Shown: positions 17,544-28,265, counted from the stretch's first letter. The stretch is DNA of 64,000 nt from Thalassobium sp. (GCA_002733205.1 NVUW01000002.1:186001-250000), one strand, 5' to 3'. The notes: generated from the letters alone by a model not told the origin. Translations and numbers: made by a program.

Positions 17544-19988
17544 ATGGGCCGCCACATAAAATACCTCTGGATGCTGGCGCTGGCCTCAACCCTGCTTATT
17601 ACGGTTGTCACCAGTCTGCTGTTGTATCTGCATGAGGTAAAACAACAGCAACATGAGCTGCAACGCCTGGCGGGCAATCTGCGTCAACAGTGGCAATTAA
17701 ACCCTGATGCGCTGCCAACAGACATTGAACTCGGTTATCTGCGCAGCCAGGGGCTGGCCGTACAGACCGGCTCGCTGCAGGGGGATGAGGTTACAACACA
17801 ACAGCCCCCACAACCGGGCATCAGCCGGGCGGCTTTATTGCAGGCGGCACAGGGCATCAGCGGCCTGCAACAGGCAGAAGAGCAACAACACACCTATATG
17901 CTTTATCTGCAACCACTGGGCAATGGTTCTGGCCTCGTGGTGAGCCGATCTCTCAGCCAAATCCGCCAGCACTATTTGCAGGGCTGGATTGGCGCCGCCC
18001 TGACCGATCTCGCCGTCATTATTATTCTGTTCGCCGGTTTCCATCACCTGATCCGGCCCTTACGCGATCAGCTTGATCGCCAAAGCCTGCAGCACAGCCT
18101 GAGCTGGGAAAACATGAGCGGCATTGCCGTTCGCCTCAATGCGCAGCAGCTTATTCTTGATGCCAACCCACGCTTTGCTGCCCTGTTTGCTGGCGCACGC
18201 GATCAACGCTTATCCGATATCCAGCCGGCCGCCGAACGTGCACACATTGTCCGCTACTTACAACAAGCTCTCGACAGTCAGACCGTGGTGGATTTCGAGT
18301 GCACGCTGATCGACCGTCATGGCGATGAAGGGCGCTGGGCGCTGCATGCCCAGCCCTGGCATATCAGCGGTCGCGACTACATTCTTCTGACCGGCGACGA
18401 CATCAGCAAACGCCACTATATGGAAGAAAAGCTGCGCGCCGAGCAGCAACGCGTACGGGCTTACTTTGATTCCATGCAAACCCTGCTGCTGGTGTGTGAC
18501 CAACAGGGCAATATTCAGCGCATCAATCAGCCGGTGCAGGCGCTGCTGGAAATGGATAAGAAACAGTTACGCAATCAACCGCTGGATTACCTGCTGCCTA
18601 AAACCCATGCCGCCAGACTGCGTCATGACTGGCAACAATTACTCGGCAGCCATGCCGGCAGCCTGGCATCGGAATTCCCGCTGGTATCCGCCAGTGGCAA
18701 GGAATCCACCATCAGCTGGCGCCTGACCCGTATCGACAGCGGTGATCATCAGGAAGTGCTGCTCGCCGGTCTGGATATCACTGAAGCCGTCGCCAACCAG
18801 CGGGCACTGGAAGCCGCCAACGTGCGCATCCGCGAAGCGCTGGAGCAGGCCGAAAGCGCTAACCGCAGTAAGTCGATTTTCCTCGCTAATATGAGCCATG
18901 AAATCCGCACGCCGATGAACGGCATTCTCGGTGCCAGCGAGCTGCTGCTCGACTCGTCCTTGTCTGAAGACCAACGCCATTATCTGGATATTATTCATAA
19001 CTCGTCCCACGCCCTGCTCGACATCATTAACGACATTCTCGATCTGTCGAAAATTGAATCCGGCAATCTGGAAATCGAGCAGATTGATTTCGACCTGAAC
19101 CGCCTGCTCACCGACATCTACCAACTGTTTAACGAGCCGGTACGGCGTAAAGGCTTATCGCTGGTGTACTACTACGATGCCGGCCTGCCCGCCAACTGGC
19201 GCGGCGACCCGAAACGGGTGCGACAGATCATCACCAACCTGATCAGCAATGCACTGAAGTTTACCGACAAAGGGCGTATCGAAATCCGCGTCAGCGGCCA
19301 GCAACAGGAAGACTTCCGTTATCTGCTGAACATTGAAGTCCGTGACAGCGGCATTGGTATTGCGCCCGATAAAACCGACCAGATTTTCTCCGCATTTAAA
19401 CAGGCCGATACCAGCACCAGCCGCAAATACGGCGGCACCGGCTTAGGGCTGACCATCAGCCGCCATCTGGCCAACGCCATGCACGGTGATATCAGCCTCA
19501 CTTCCGAAATTGGCCACGGCAGCACATTTGTTCTGCAACTGCCGCTGCATGAGGGAGCGGCACCGGAAAAAGAAATACCCAGGCCCGTGCAAAACCAGAC
19601 TCTGCATGGCCGCGTATTACTGGCCGAAGACAATACCGTTAATCAGAAAATTGCAGAACGCATGCTCAGCCGCCTGGGCCTGAAGTGCAAAACCGTCGCT
19701 AACGGTGAGCAGGCCATTGCCGAAGTGCTGAGTAATGATTACGACTTGATTTTAATGGATGTGAACATGCCGGTGATGGATGGTATTACCGCGACCGAGC
19801 GCATCCGCGACCTCAGCAACCATAAAAACCATATTCCGATTATTGCGCTCACCGCCAACGCCATGCTGGAAGATAAAGAGCGCTGCCTGGCGGCTGGCAT
19901 GAACGGTTTTATCAGCAAACCCATCAGGCTGGATACGCTGGGCAAAGTGATCGCGGAAATTCTGCACAGCAGCAATCCGGCCGGATGA
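17544..19988 (+). CDS. Hybrid sensor histidine kinase (PAS-HisKA-HATPase-REC)
   Basis: An 814-residue membrane kinase. A first transmembrane helix lies near residues 7-29, with a second near 148-168, enclosing a periplasmic domain of about 120 Gln-rich residues. Two PAS-like domains follow (about 190-300 and 305-420), and a short coiled coil leads to the H-box FLANMSHEIRTPMNGILGAS. The ATPase domain shows NLISNALKFTDKG and GGTGLGLTISRHL. The C-terminal receiver has the acidic pair in LLAEDNTVNQ, phospho-acceptor Asp in LILMDVNMPVMDG and Lys in FISKPIRLD. No Hpt domain is present, so an external phosphotransfer protein is expected. The signal is unknown; the AAAGGA ribosome site supports the start. 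Confidence 0.9.
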   Translation: MGRHIKYLWMLALASTLLITVVTSLLLYLHEVKQQQHELQRLAGNLRQQWQLNPDALPTDIELGYLRSQGLAVQTGSLQGDEVTTQQPPQPGISRAALLQAAQGISGLQQAEEQQHTYMLYLQPLGNGSGLVVSRSLSQIRQHYLQGWIGAALTDLAVIIILFAGFHHLIRPLRDQLDRQSLQHSLSWENMSGIAVRLNAQQLILDANPRFAALFAGARDQRLSDIQPAAERAHIVRYLQQALDSQTVVDFECTLIDRHGDEGRWALHAQPWHISGRDYILLTGDDISKRHYMEEKLRAEQQRVRAYFDSMQTLLLVCDQQGNIQRINQPVQALLEMDKKQLRNQPLDYLLPKTHAARLRHDWQQLLGSHAGSLASEFPLVSASGKESTISWRLTRIDSGDHQEVLLAGLDITEAVANQRALEAANVRIREALEQAESANRSKSIFLANMSHEIRTPMNGILGASELLLDSSLSEDQRHYLDIIHNSSHALLDIINDILDLSKIESGNLEIEQIDFDLNRLLTDIYQLFNEPVRRKGLSLVYYYDAGLPANWRGDPKRVRQIITNLISNALKFTDKGRIEIRVSGQQQEDFRYLLNIEVRDSGIGIAPDKTDQIFSAFKQADTSTSRKYGGTGLGLTISRHLANAMHGDISLTSEIGHGSTFVLQLPLHEGAAPEKEIPRPVQNQTLHGRVLLAEDNTVNQKIAERMLSRLGLKCKTVANGEQAIAEVLSNDYDLILMDVNMPVMDGITATERIRDLSNHKNHIPIIALTANAMLEDKERCLAAGMNGFISKPIRLDTLGKVIAEILHSSNPAG

Positions 19989-20013
19989 TGGATTGCTGAC
20001 TCCGTATCAGTAA

Positions 20014-20580
20014 TCAGGCCAGCACTTCACCGTCAAAACGCCCGGCCAGAAATTCCTGTGCCAGCGCCAGTGCGGCAATCGCACGGCCTTCGGTACAGTC
20101 TGCCCGGCTGTACAATTCGTGCAGATTATTCAGTTTCCACGGCACCAGTTCCAGCGGCTCCGGCTCATCACCTTCGAGCTTCGATTCATACAGATCACGC
20201 GCCACCACCACATCAATACCGCCACTCATGTAACTGGGCGACAGGCTGAGTTTTTTCAGGTGAATAAATTCGCGCGCGCCGTAACCGATTTCTTCCTGTA
20301 ACTCACGGTTGCAGGCTTCGCGCAGACTCTCGCCCAGATCGATCGCACCTTTTGGCAACGTAAGGGTGTAATCTTCAATTCCGCCCCCATATTCCCGGAT
20401 CAGGGCAATCGTATCGTTATCCAGCAGCGCGACCAGCATCACTGCACCGGAGCCACCGGGCATCAGACGCTCATAGGTCCGCTCAACGCCATTGCTGAAG
20501 CGCAGCTCCAGCGACTCCACCCGGAACAGGCGGCTCTGCGCCACCAGATGACGCTGCAAAATCTGTGGTTTTTTATGCAT
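20014..20580 (-). CDS. nudE: ADP compounds hydrolase NudE
   Basis: A 188-residue Nudix hydrolase acting on ADP-ribose, NADH and Ap3A-type substrates in E. coli. The Nudix box runs from GAIDLGESLREACNREL into QEEIGYG, matching G-x5-E-x7-REUxEExGU. The upstream segment SRLFRVESLELRFSNGVERT and the downstream SYMSGGIDVVVARDLYESKL match NudE specifically. It is divergent from yrfG with 44 bases between starts, as expected for the nudE/yrfG neighbourhood. Confidence 0.92.
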   Translation of the reverse strand: MHKKPQILQRHLVAQSRLFRVESLELRFSNGVERTYERLMPGGSGAVMLVALLDNDTIALIREYGGGIEDYTLTLPKGAIDLGESLREACNRELQEEIGYGAREFIHLKKLSLSPSYMSGGIDVVVARDLYESKLEGDEPEPLELVPWKLNNLHELYSRADCTEGRAIAALALAQEFLAGRFDGEVLA

Positions 20581-20624
20581 AACAGCCCTGTTTTAATAGA
20601 CATTCCGATAGCGAGTATAACCCT

Positions 20625-21281
20625 ATGAGCCTGACCGACTGGCAACAAATTGATACCGTGCTGCTGGACATGGATGGCACGCTGCTGGATCTGCATTTTG
20701 ATAATTATTTCTGGCTCGACCACCTGCCTGCGGTTTACGCCCAACAGCACGGCCTGAGTGAAGAGGAAGCCCTGGCCGAGCTGAATAAAAGCTTTATTGG
20801 TCTGCGCGGCACCCTCGACTGGTACTGCCTGGACTACTGGACCGAGCTCACCGGTCTGCCGATCGCCGAGCTGAAACGCGATGTGCAGCATAAGATCGGT
20901 TTCCGCCCGCACGTGCAGGATTTCCTCGCCCGCCTTAAGCAATTGGGCAAACGCACCGTGATCGTCACCAACGCCCACCGTGACAGCGTGAATCTGAAAA
21001 TGGAGCGTACCGCTCTCGACCAGCTGGTCGACCGCGTGATCAGCTCCCACGATTACCGCGAACCGAAAGAAAGTCAGGCATTTTGGGATCACCTGCAACG
21101 TGATGAAGGCTTCGATCCGGCCCGCACCCTACTGATCGACGACAGCCAGGCTGTGCTAGAATCCGCCGCCCGCTGGGGCATCGGTTTTCTGCTGGCCATA
21201 TTTCATCCCGACAGCCAGAAAGAACCCAACAGCGACAGCCACTTCCCCGGAATTCATCATTTTGATGAGCTGGATTTTTAA
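20625..21281 (+). CDS. yrfG: GMP/IMP nucleotidase YrfG
   Basis: A 218-residue HAD-superfamily phosphatase that dephosphorylates purine nucleotides. Motif I is LLDMDGTLLDL, motif II lies in VIVTNAHRD and motif III/IV comprises the Lys of EPKESQAFW with TLLIDDSQAVLESAARWG. The N-terminal FDNYFWLDHLPAVYAQQHGL segment is typical of YrfG. The gene heads the yrfG-hslR-hslO run with 3-base and 1-base gaps, so it is an operon tied to heat-shock functions. Confidence 0.92.
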   Translation: MSLTDWQQIDTVLLDMDGTLLDLHFDNYFWLDHLPAVYAQQHGLSEEEALAELNKSFIGLRGTLDWYCLDYWTELTGLPIAELKRDVQHKIGFRPHVQDFLARLKQLGKRTVIVTNAHRDSVNLKMERTALDQLVDRVISSHDYREPKESQAFWDHLQRDEGFDPARTLLIDDSQAVLESAARWGIGFLLAIFHPDSQKEPNSDSHFPGIHHFDELDF

Positions 21282-21284
21282 GCT

Positions 21285-21683
21285 ATGACTGACAACAACG
21301 AAAAAATCCGCCTCGACAAATGGCTCTGGGCGGCACGTTTTTTTAAAACCCGCGCTCTGGCTAAGGCCGCCATTGAAGGTGGCAAAGTGCATGTCGAAGG
21401 GCAGCGCTGCAAAGTCAGCAAAACCGCCGAGCTGGGTGCCAAACTCAGCATCCGTCAGGGTTTTGAGCAAAAAGAAATCATCATTACCGCACTCTCCGGT
21501 CAGCGCCGCGGCGCTCCGGAAGCACGCCTGCTGTATGAAGAAACCCCGGAAAGCATCAAGCAGCGCATGGATGAAGGCGAACGGCGGCGCATTATGAAAG
21601 CCTCCATGCAGGTGCCCGACCACAAACCCAACAAAAAAGAGCGACGCGATATGCGCCGCTTTGAGCACAATCAGGATTACTGA
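21285..21683 (+). CDS. hslR: Ribosome-associated heat shock protein Hsp15
   Basis: A 132-residue S4-domain RNA-binding protein that rescues stalled 50S subunits carrying peptidyl-tRNA. The S4 motif begins IRLDKWLWAARFFKTRALA and continues IEGGKVHVEGQRCKVSK. The basic C-terminal tail (KPNKKERRDMRRF) is typical. It is the middle gene of yrfG-hslR-hslO. Confidence 0.95.
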   Translation: MTDNNEKIRLDKWLWAARFFKTRALAKAAIEGGKVHVEGQRCKVSKTAELGAKLSIRQGFEQKEIIITALSGQRRGAPEARLLYEETPESIKQRMDEGERRRIMKASMQVPDHKPNKKERRDMRRFEHNQDY

Positions 21684-21684
21684 C

Positions 21685-22542
21685 ATGAGCAATACCAGCC
21701 GCGACACTCTGCAGCGCTTCAGCTTTGACGATACCGACATCCGCGGTGAGATTACTCACCTGCAGGACAGCTATCGCGAAGTCCTGCGCCGCCACCAATA
21801 CCCACCCCGCATCGCCGTTGCCGTGGGTGAACTGATGGCCGCCACCGCATTGCTCAGCGCCAGCCTGAAATTTGCCGGACGCCTGACCCTGCAAATGCGC
21901 CTGCCGGGGAATGTCTCGTTGCTGCAGGCTGAAACCAACGAAAAGGGTCAGCTGCGCGCCATTGCCCGTTACGATGAAAACGCCGGCGAAAGCGACCTGA
22001 GCTTTGATGATGGCCAGCTGGTCATCACCATTGAACCGGACCAGGGACAGCGTTATCAGGGCATTGTCAGCATTAATGGCGGCAATATTGCCCAGTCGCT
22101 GGAAGACTATTTCACCCAGTCTGAACAGCTCGGCAGTCACTTCTGGCTGGCCTGTGACGGCCAGAGTGCGGCCGGCCTGATGCTGCAGAAAATGCCAACG
22201 CCTGCCGGTCAGGAAACCGACGCCGATGCCTGGGAACGGGTCAGCCATCTGGCTTCGACTATCCGTAACGATGAGCTGCTGGGGCTGGATGCAGCAACGG
22301 TATTGCACCGCCTGTTCCACGAAGAACAGACCCGCGTTTATCCTGCCTCGGAGCTGAGTTTCTTCTGCACCTGCTCCAAGCCGCGCATTGCCAATGCATT
22401 GCACCAGATGGGTTACGACGAGCTCAACAGCATCATCGAAGAAAACGGCAAAATCGATATCACCTGCGAATTCTGCCAACAGAGCTACGTCTTCGACCAC
22501 GCACAGGTTGAGGCGCTGTTCCCGGAACGCAACCCGCATTAA
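21685..22542 (+). CDS. hslO: Redox-regulated chaperone Hsp33
   Basis: A 285-residue chaperone holdase activated by oxidation. The C-terminal redox switch has the expected CxC (FFCTCSKPRI) and CxxC (ITCEFCQQSY) zinc cysteines. The N-terminal domain contains the conserved PPRIAVAVGELMAATALLSA segment. ATG 21685, one base after the hslR stop, gives the family-typical N-terminus. It precedes pckA, as in E. coli apart from yhgE. Confidence 0.95.
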   Translation: MSNTSRDTLQRFSFDDTDIRGEITHLQDSYREVLRRHQYPPRIAVAVGELMAATALLSASLKFAGRLTLQMRLPGNVSLLQAETNEKGQLRAIARYDENAGESDLSFDDGQLVITIEPDQGQRYQGIVSINGGNIAQSLEDYFTQSEQLGSHFWLACDGQSAAGLMLQKMPTPAGQETDADAWERVSHLASTIRNDELLGLDAATVLHRLFHEEQTRVYPASELSFFCTCSKPRIANALHQMGYDELNSIIEENGKIDITCEFCQQSYVFDHAQVEALFPERNPH

Positions 22543-22620
22543 CCAACCGACACCCGCCAACCCGGAAGCCCCGCAACAGGGGACTTTTCGGGACAGCGGT
22601 TTCACCTCAAAAGACAGGGC

Positions 22621-22649
22621 TTAGCGTTTAACCAATTTTCTGGCATAAT
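22621..22649 (+). promoter_or_regulatory. Possible extended -10 promoter for pckA
   Basis: TGGCATAAT at 22641-22649 is an extended -10 (TGn plus CATAAT). A weak TTAGCG stands 17 bases upstream. This would give a pckA leader of about 105 bases, in which no known riboswitch is recognised. Confidence 0.4.
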
Positions 22650-22761
22650 CACGCGCCTTCAACTTTGGGTTCGCCCGTGTACCCTCAGGGCGGTATAGAG
22701 AACATCAGAGTATGGCCACAAGCCGTGCGCTAATTATGAGGACCCGTTTGGGCACCGATAT

Positions 22762-24300
22762 ATGACCACTGTTTACACCGATTTATCGACACCGTTACTG
22801 GTAGAACAAGCAATCCTGCGTGGCGAAGGCCAACTGCAGGACAACGGCGCACTGGTTGTTGAGACTGGTATCCGCACTGGCCGTTCTCCGATGGACCGCT
22901 TCATCGTCGAAGAGCCGAGCAGCAAAGACGCCATCGACTGGGGCAACATCAACCGCCCATTCGACGCCGACAAGTTCGATGCTCTGTGGGAACGCGTGGA
23001 AGAATATCTGGCCCAGCACGACAGCTTCGTGTCACACGTGCACGTGGGTTCTGATCCGCAGCATTACCTGCCGGTTAAAATGACCACCCAGACTGCCTGG
23101 CAGAACCTGTTTGGCCGCAACCTGTTTATCCGTCCGGAAACTTACAACGCTTCTGATAAAGAAGAGTGGCAGATTCTGAACGTACCAGGCTTCGAATGTG
23201 TACCCGAGCGTGACGGCACCAACTCTGACGGCGCAGTTATCCTGAACTTCGCCCAGCGCAAAGTACTGCTGGCCGGTATGCGTTACGCCGGTGAAATGAA
23301 GAAAGCCATGTTCGGCGTGCAGAACTTCCTGTTGCCGGAAAAAGACGTGCTGCCAATGCACTGCTCCGCCAACGTTGGCGATGACGGCGACACTTGTCTG
23401 TTCTTCGGCCTGTCCGGTACAGGTAAAACCACCCTGTCCGCTGACCCTGAGCGTTTCCTGATTGGTGACGACGAGCACGGCTGGGGCAAAGGCACCGTAT
23501 TCAACATCGAAGGCGGCTGCTACGCGAAGACCATCGATCTGTCTCAGAAAAACGAGCCGATCATCTGGAACGCCATCAAATTCGGCGCCATCGTTGAAAA
23601 CGTTGTGATCGACCCGATCACCCGCGTTGCCGATTACACCGATGTATCCAAAACCGAAAACACCCGTTGTGCCTACCCACTGGAGCACGTTGAAAAACGC
23701 GTTCTGGAAAACATGGCCGGCGAACCCAAAGCGGTTATCTTCCTGACCTGCGACATGACCGGTGTACTGCCTCCTGTGTCAGTTCTGACCAAAGAACAAG
23801 CGGCTTACCACTTCCTGTCCGGTTACACCGCACTGGTTGGCTCTACCGAAATGGGCGGCAGCAAAGGTCTGAAATCGACCTTCTCTACCTGCTTTGGCGC
23901 ACCGTTCTTCCCACGTCCGGCTGGCGAATACGCGGAACTGCTGATCAAGCGCGTTACCGAATTCGACTCTCAGGTTTATCTGGTTAACACCGGCTGGACT
24001 GGCGGCGCAAACGGTGCCGGCGGCCAGCGTTTCAGCATCCCGACTACCCGTGCTGTAATCTCTGCAATCCAGAACGGCAAACTGCGCGGCGTTGAAACCG
24101 AGACTGTACCTGTGTTCAACCTGCTGGTACCTAAGACTCTGGAAGGCGTCGACACCAATCTGCTGAACCCACGCAACACCTGGGCCGACGCAGAGAAGTA
24201 TGACGAAGCAGCGCGCAATCTGGCCGCTCAATTCGTTGAAAACTTCAAAAAATACGATGTCTCTGATGCCATCGTAGCTGCTGGCCCGCAGCTGGATTAA
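22762..24300 (+). CDS. pckA: Phosphoenolpyruvate carboxykinase (ATP)
   Basis: The first committed step of gluconeogenesis: oxaloacetate + ATP to PEP + CO2. The 512-residue protein shows the kinase-1a loop [16 protein letters not shown] and kinase-2 segment [15 protein letters not shown]. The substrate-binding R-x-G region ([17 protein letters not shown]) and the TNTGWTGG-type segment [14 protein letters not shown] are also present. The ATP-type family is clear. It ends with a strong terminator. Confidence 0.97.
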   Translation: MTTVYTDLSTPLLVEQAILRGEGQLQDNGALVVETGIRTGRSPMDRFIVEEPSSKDAIDWGNINRPFDADKFDALWERVEEYLAQHDSFVSHVHVGSDPQHYLPVKMTTQTAWQNLFGRNLFIRPETYNASDKEEWQILNVPGFECVPERDGTNSDGAVILNFAQRKVLLAGMRYAGEMKKAMFGVQNFLLPEKDVLPMHCSANVGDDGDTCLFFGLSGTGKTTLSADPERFLIGDDEHGWGKGTVFNIEGGCYAKTIDLSQKNEPIIWNAIKFGAIVENVVIDPITRVADYTDVSKTENTRCAYPLEHVEKRVLENMAGEPKAVIFLTCDMTGVLPPVSVLTKEQAAYHFLSGYTALVGSTEMGGSKGLKSTFSTCFGAPFFPRPAGEYAELLIKRVTEFDSQVYLVNTGWTGGANGAGGQRFSIPTTRAVISAIQNGKLRGVETETVPVFNLLVPKTLEGVDTNLLNPRNTWADAEKYDEAARNLAAQFVENFKKYDVSDAIVAAGPQLD

Positions 24301-24327
24301 TTCCCAAGTCAAATAACGGCCAATGAA

Positions 24328-24362
24328 AGCCGCACTTCCTATCCGGAAGTGCGGCTTTTTTA
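24328..24362 (+). terminator. Terminator of pckA
   Basis: A 12-base stem (AGCCGCACTTCC / GGAAGTGCGGCT) followed by a run of T, 28 bases after the pckA stop. Confidence 0.92.
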
Positions 24363-24442
24363 TTATTACGATGGTGACAACTAACGCTATAATCTGCTGA
24401 CTGATTTATCGATGCGATTGGTTCAAAAATTAAGGACGATTA

Positions 24443-26512
24443 ATGAAAACGCTCCCTTCCCTGTTTATTCTTGCCTCAGTTGTGAGCCTGACGGCCTGTA
24501 TCTCCGAAGAAGAAAAGGCTCAGCTCGAAAAGGCCGGTGTTGACATCAACAAGCTGGCTAACCAGATTATCGTCACGTCTCCCGCTGCCGATAGTGAAGT
24601 GCGGACCGCTGAAGTTATCGTTCGTGCCGATATCCCTGCGGACGTCCAGGCACAAAGCCTTGCCCTACTGATTGACGGTGTAGAGGTAGGCAAAGACGAA
24701 GACGGAGCCCCATGGGAAATCAGCTGGCCAGCTTACTATTGGGGAGACGGAAATAAACATTCATTGCTGCTAAAAACGGTCACTCTGGATGGTGTGGAGC
24801 TACGAAATCAGGCAACTGCTGTCAGCGTATCTGGTGCCGTTGCGGAATATCTGTCCATCATCCCAACACAAGGTACACTGGTTTATTCATCCGGCGCAGA
24901 GGTTCAGCTTAACCTTCAACCTGTTGCTCAGGCCAAACAATATGAAGTTTCTGTCAATGGCCAAACCATTCAGGTACAGGATCCCATAATCACTCTTAGT
25001 GAATTGGATGTCGGTTCTAATGCCATCAGCTACCGGGCTATTCTGGACTCTCCCTCTGCCGAAGTATTCGCAGGTCCTTACAGCCAGACAATCTCCATTG
25101 AAGTTGAAAAGCCAGTCGCACCAACGGGAACAAAGGCTGTAGTTGAATACACGGATACCGGCTATAAAGCCACGCTATCCTGGAATTCAATTGAAGAAGC
25201 GGATGAGTACCAGATTCGCTGGCTGGACGCTACAGGCTTCCCTTCAGAGTTCACGACAACAGACACTGAATATGTTCTCGAGGGACTTGCACCTGGCTCA
25301 TACAAATGGAGTGTCCGCCAGAAAAATACTGCTGACCATTTATCGGACTACAGCGATGAGCAAACAGCGAATGTTGGGGTTTTTAAAACACAGCTTGGCG
25401 GCAGCGGGAATGACAGAGCGAGTCAGATTATTGCGTCGCAAGCAGGGGGCTACCTTGTTCGTGCCAGCACGTCCTCACATGAGGTAACCAGTACATTACA
25501 AGGTATTGCAGATGACTGGATTATCAGGCTGAACAGCCAAGGTAGCGTAACCGCTCAATACATTGAAAACAAAAACGGCAGGGATCGCTATAACAACATG
25601 TTTGAATCCAGCGATGGATCTGTATATCTCGTGGGGCAGGATTGGGATACGCAGAAAGCTCTTATCATGAAGCTGAACTCTGATCTCGAACCAGCATGGG
25701 AAAATGAAGTGCTATATCGCCCAGAAGCGGTAGCTGAGCGCTATGATTTTACTGCCGTGACCGAGTGGAATGGGAAAATCTACGTCAGCGCTGTTGAATG
25801 GGTCCGTAATGGCAGTAGTTCATGGCAGGATCAAGCCCATCTGCTTGAACTTGATCCCGATACAGGCTCGGTAGATGCAACGGTCAGTCTGCCACAAATA
25901 CCCGGCATAGAACTTGAAAGAATCGAGACAATAATCCCGCAGTATAATCAACTAGTTTTAGTTGGTACGGCGAAGTCAGCCAATTCAGAGACAAGAGAAC
26001 CAAGTGATTATGGGGCTTTTGTTTTTAGGTTTGATGCATCATTACAGTTGGTGTCAAATTGGAACAATGTGGGTGCTTATCAACACTTGAACGTTGGCAA
26101 TGCGATAAAACTTACCTCCGGCAGAATAGCTATTGCCGGACAAGGGGTGTGGGGGAATGTCGCAATAGCCTCGGTAAACCCTAATGAAAGCGGGTATAGG
26201 TTTTACGCTAGTGATTACAGTGAAGATCTATTTTATAACCTCACTAACCTCACCCAGCTAAAAGATGGGAACTTGCTTGGATTTTTTAAGAAAAATGGCA
26301 GCGGTACACTTGGCAACCGTCTTTTACTGAGAATACTCAATGACAATCTTACCCCTGTTGCGACTGAGTATTTGGACGACCTAACCGGATTCATGGACAG
26401 CTATGGAATGGTCGTAAATCTGGATGATTCTATCACCTTACTGTATGGGCAAGGGCAAAATGGCTATAACAACTACGACGTAATAGTTCAGCGAATCGCA
26501 CCGATTAACTGA
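24443..26512 (+). CDS. Large lipoprotein with an FN3-like domain and propeller-like C-terminus
   Basis: A 689-residue exported lipoprotein. Signal sequence residues 1-18 end in a lipobox (SLTA-C19). An Ig-like region covers roughly residues 40-130 (ITVTSPAADSEV-type start), and a second beta domain about 130-230. An FN3-like domain lies near 235-310 (YKATLSWNSIEEADEYQIRW). The remaining 380 residues contain repeated GNDR-, DGSVYLVG- and GNLLG-type motifs like quinoprotein or PQQ-type propellers. No enzyme motif is seen. Local base use is AT-richer than the flanking core genes. It stands alone, between two terminators. Family unknown to me; a surface-exposed binding role is a guess. Confidence 0.6.
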   Translation: MKTLPSLFILASVVSLTACISEEEKAQLEKAGVDINKLANQIIVTSPAADSEVRTAEVIVRADIPADVQAQSLALLIDGVEVGKDEDGAPWEISWPAYYWGDGNKHSLLLKTVTLDGVELRNQATAVSVSGAVAEYLSIIPTQGTLVYSSGAEVQLNLQPVAQAKQYEVSVNGQTIQVQDPIITLSELDVGSNAISYRAILDSPSAEVFAGPYSQTISIEVEKPVAPTGTKAVVEYTDTGYKATLSWNSIEEADEYQIRWLDATGFPSEFTTTDTEYVLEGLAPGSYKWSVRQKNTADHLSDYSDEQTANVGVFKTQLGGSGNDRASQIIASQAGGYLVRASTSSHEVTSTLQGIADDWIIRLNSQGSVTAQYIENKNGRDRYNNMFESSDGSVYLVGQDWDTQKALIMKLNSDLEPAWENEVLYRPEAVAERYDFTAVTEWNGKIYVSAVEWVRNGSSSWQDQAHLLELDPDTGSVDATVSLPQIPGIELERIETIIPQYNQLVLVGTAKSANSETREPSDYGAFVFRFDASLQLVSNWNNVGAYQHLNVGNAIKLTSGRIAIAGQGVWGNVAIASVNPNESGYRFYASDYSEDLFYNLTNLTQLKDGNLLGFFKKNGSGTLGNRLLLRILNDNLTPVATEYLDDLTGFMDSYGMVVNLDDSITLLYGQGQNGYNNYDVIVQRIAPIN

Positions 26513-26529
26513 AGCAATAGAGTCCGACA

Positions 26530-26555
26530 ACGGGAGCTTCGGCTCCCGTTTTTTA
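26530..26555 (+). terminator. Terminator of the large lipoprotein gene
   Basis: Stem ACGGGAGC / GCTCCCGT with a TTCG tetraloop and TTTTTT tail, 18 bases after the stop. Confidence 0.93.
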
Positions 26556-26665
26556 TTGCTTTTGACAAGCGTCACAACTGCATATTCTGCGCGTTGAGCT
26601 GACAGGCATCCGCCGTTAGACTCCGCCTTCCAAAATTCTGACAACTCTGAAAACAAGGAACTGTT

Positions 26666-28177
26666 ATGGCCTTCTGGGGCATTCTTACCGGCATACTCTG
26701 TATCGCCGCCATTATCGCATTGGGTTTTTTCCGTGCCGCCCAGCACATGAAAGTTGAGCGTATGCGCAGTGAGCTGGAGTCTCAGGGCGTGGATGCTGAA
26801 GATATCAGCAGCCGACTTGATTCCATCACTTACGATATTCCCCAGCAGGTTGCGCCGTCACTGGTGATTGCTGCGGTTATTTCTTTTGCGTTTGGCATGT
26901 TCAATCAGGTGTTTTTCTACGCTGAGCCCGGTTTTGTCTACCACGTACGCACCATCACCGGTGAAGAAAAAGTAGTCTCAGACGTGGGCTACAACACCTA
27001 CCTGTTCGGCCGCTATAACGCCTGGAAACGGTCGATGACGGTACAGGCCGTTGTCGGTAAGCGTGAAGAACTGACAGCCGAGCGTGACGATGCCTTCGCC
27101 AGCGCACTGCTGCCACCGCTGAACATTATGTTCCTTGATCAGGTGGATGCCGATGCCGAAGCCACCGTGCGTTTTTCCATCCCACAGGATCAGGAGCATT
27201 TCCTCAAGCTCGCTCATGAATACCGCTCTCCGGAAAATCTGCTGCGCACCGCGCTGATTCCGGCTTTTAAAGAAACGCTGCAGTCCACCGCATCGCTGAT
27301 GGGTGCCGAAGAATATTATTCCGGTGGCCGTTCCGGCTTTAACTCTGAATTTGAAAATCAGATGGCTAACGGGATTTACATCGTCAAACGGGAAGAGCAG
27401 CTCAGCCGCAGCAACCGTAAACAAAAATCCTCTGCCAATGCCGCACTGGGCGAAGAGCAACAGGATTACGGCGACGAAACCAAAATCGAATTTGTGGTTA
27501 TGAAACAAGTCGACGAAAACGGCATTCCAAAGCGCAAAGTGCAGAAGTTCACCAACTTCGGCATTACCGTACTGGATGCCCGCGTCACCGATATGCGCCC
27601 TAACAAGAAATTCGTTGAACGTATGCAGCTGAAGCAGAAAGCATCCGCCGACCGTGCGATTGCCCGCGAACAGCGGATTCAGGAAGAAGAACAGCGCCTG
27701 CTGGCCATCGCCAAAGGTGAACGTGAAGTGGCAGAGCGTCAGGCCAAAGCCAAGGTAGAGCAGATTCAGCACACCACCGAAGCGGAAACCGAAAAACAGC
27801 TGGCCATTACTGGTGCCGAAAAACTGAAAGAACAGGCTGAAATTGCCAAAGAAACTGCCCAGATCGAACTGGAAAAAGCGCGCATCGAAGCCGAAACCCA
27901 GCGTACTCTGGCAGACGCTGAAGCCTATCAGAAGAAAGTGATTCTGCAGGCCGATAACGCCCTCGCGCAGAAACTGCAGGCCGAAGTTGAAATCCAGAAA
28001 CTCTGGGCCGAAGCCTTTGCCAAACGTCAGGTGCCAACCAACGTCTTTGGTGGCAATGGCAGCGGCGGAGCACCGGTTGGCTCCGATGCCGAAACCAAAG
28101 CTTTTATGCAGATGCTGACCCTCGATGCCGCCAAACGTCTGAATTACGACCGCGACATCACCAAAGCCAAGAAGTAA
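26666..28177 (+). CDS. SPFH/Band 7 (flotillin-like) membrane protein
   Basis: A 503-residue protein with an N-terminal helix ([19 protein letters not shown]), a second helix near residues 68-88 and a Band 7 domain. A long charged coiled coil (about 325-450, rich in E, A and K, such as [20 protein letters not shown]) follows, with a Gly-rich linker and a C-terminal helix. This layout is that of SPFH proteins that assemble membrane microdomains. No NfeD partner gene is adjacent, unlike many YqfA or QmcA loci. The upstream ACAAGGAACTGTT supplies a ribosome site. Confidence 0.8.
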   Translation: MAFWGILTGILCIAAIIALGFFRAAQHMKVERMRSELESQGVDAEDISSRLDSITYDIPQQVAPSLVIAAVISFAFGMFNQVFFYAEPGFVYHVRTITGEEKVVSDVGYNTYLFGRYNAWKRSMTVQAVVGKREELTAERDDAFASALLPPLNIMFLDQVDADAEATVRFSIPQDQEHFLKLAHEYRSPENLLRTALIPAFKETLQSTASLMGAEEYYSGGRSGFNSEFENQMANGIYIVKREEQLSRSNRKQKSSANAALGEEQQDYGDETKIEFVVMKQVDENGIPKRKVQKFTNFGITVLDARVTDMRPNKKFVERMQLKQKASADRAIAREQRIQEEEQRLLAIAKGEREVAERQAKAKVEQIQHTTEAETEKQLAITGAEKLKEQAEIAKETAQIELEKARIEAETQRTLADAEAYQKKVILQADNALAQKLQAEVEIQKLWAEAFAKRQVPTNVFGGNGSGGAPVGSDAETKAFMQMLTLDAAKRLNYDRDITKAKK

Positions 28178-28265
28178 GTCATACTTTTTGCCGGGCTCAG
28201 CACATGAGCCCGATCCACAAGTCCGTTATACTCCCCCCGGTTTTATCGTTTCCCCTGAGAGTGTT

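Noticed and set aside
22543-22761. Riboswitch in the pckA leader
   Set aside because: The gap has only a weak promoter and short GC-rich repeats; no known riboswitch motif is visible.
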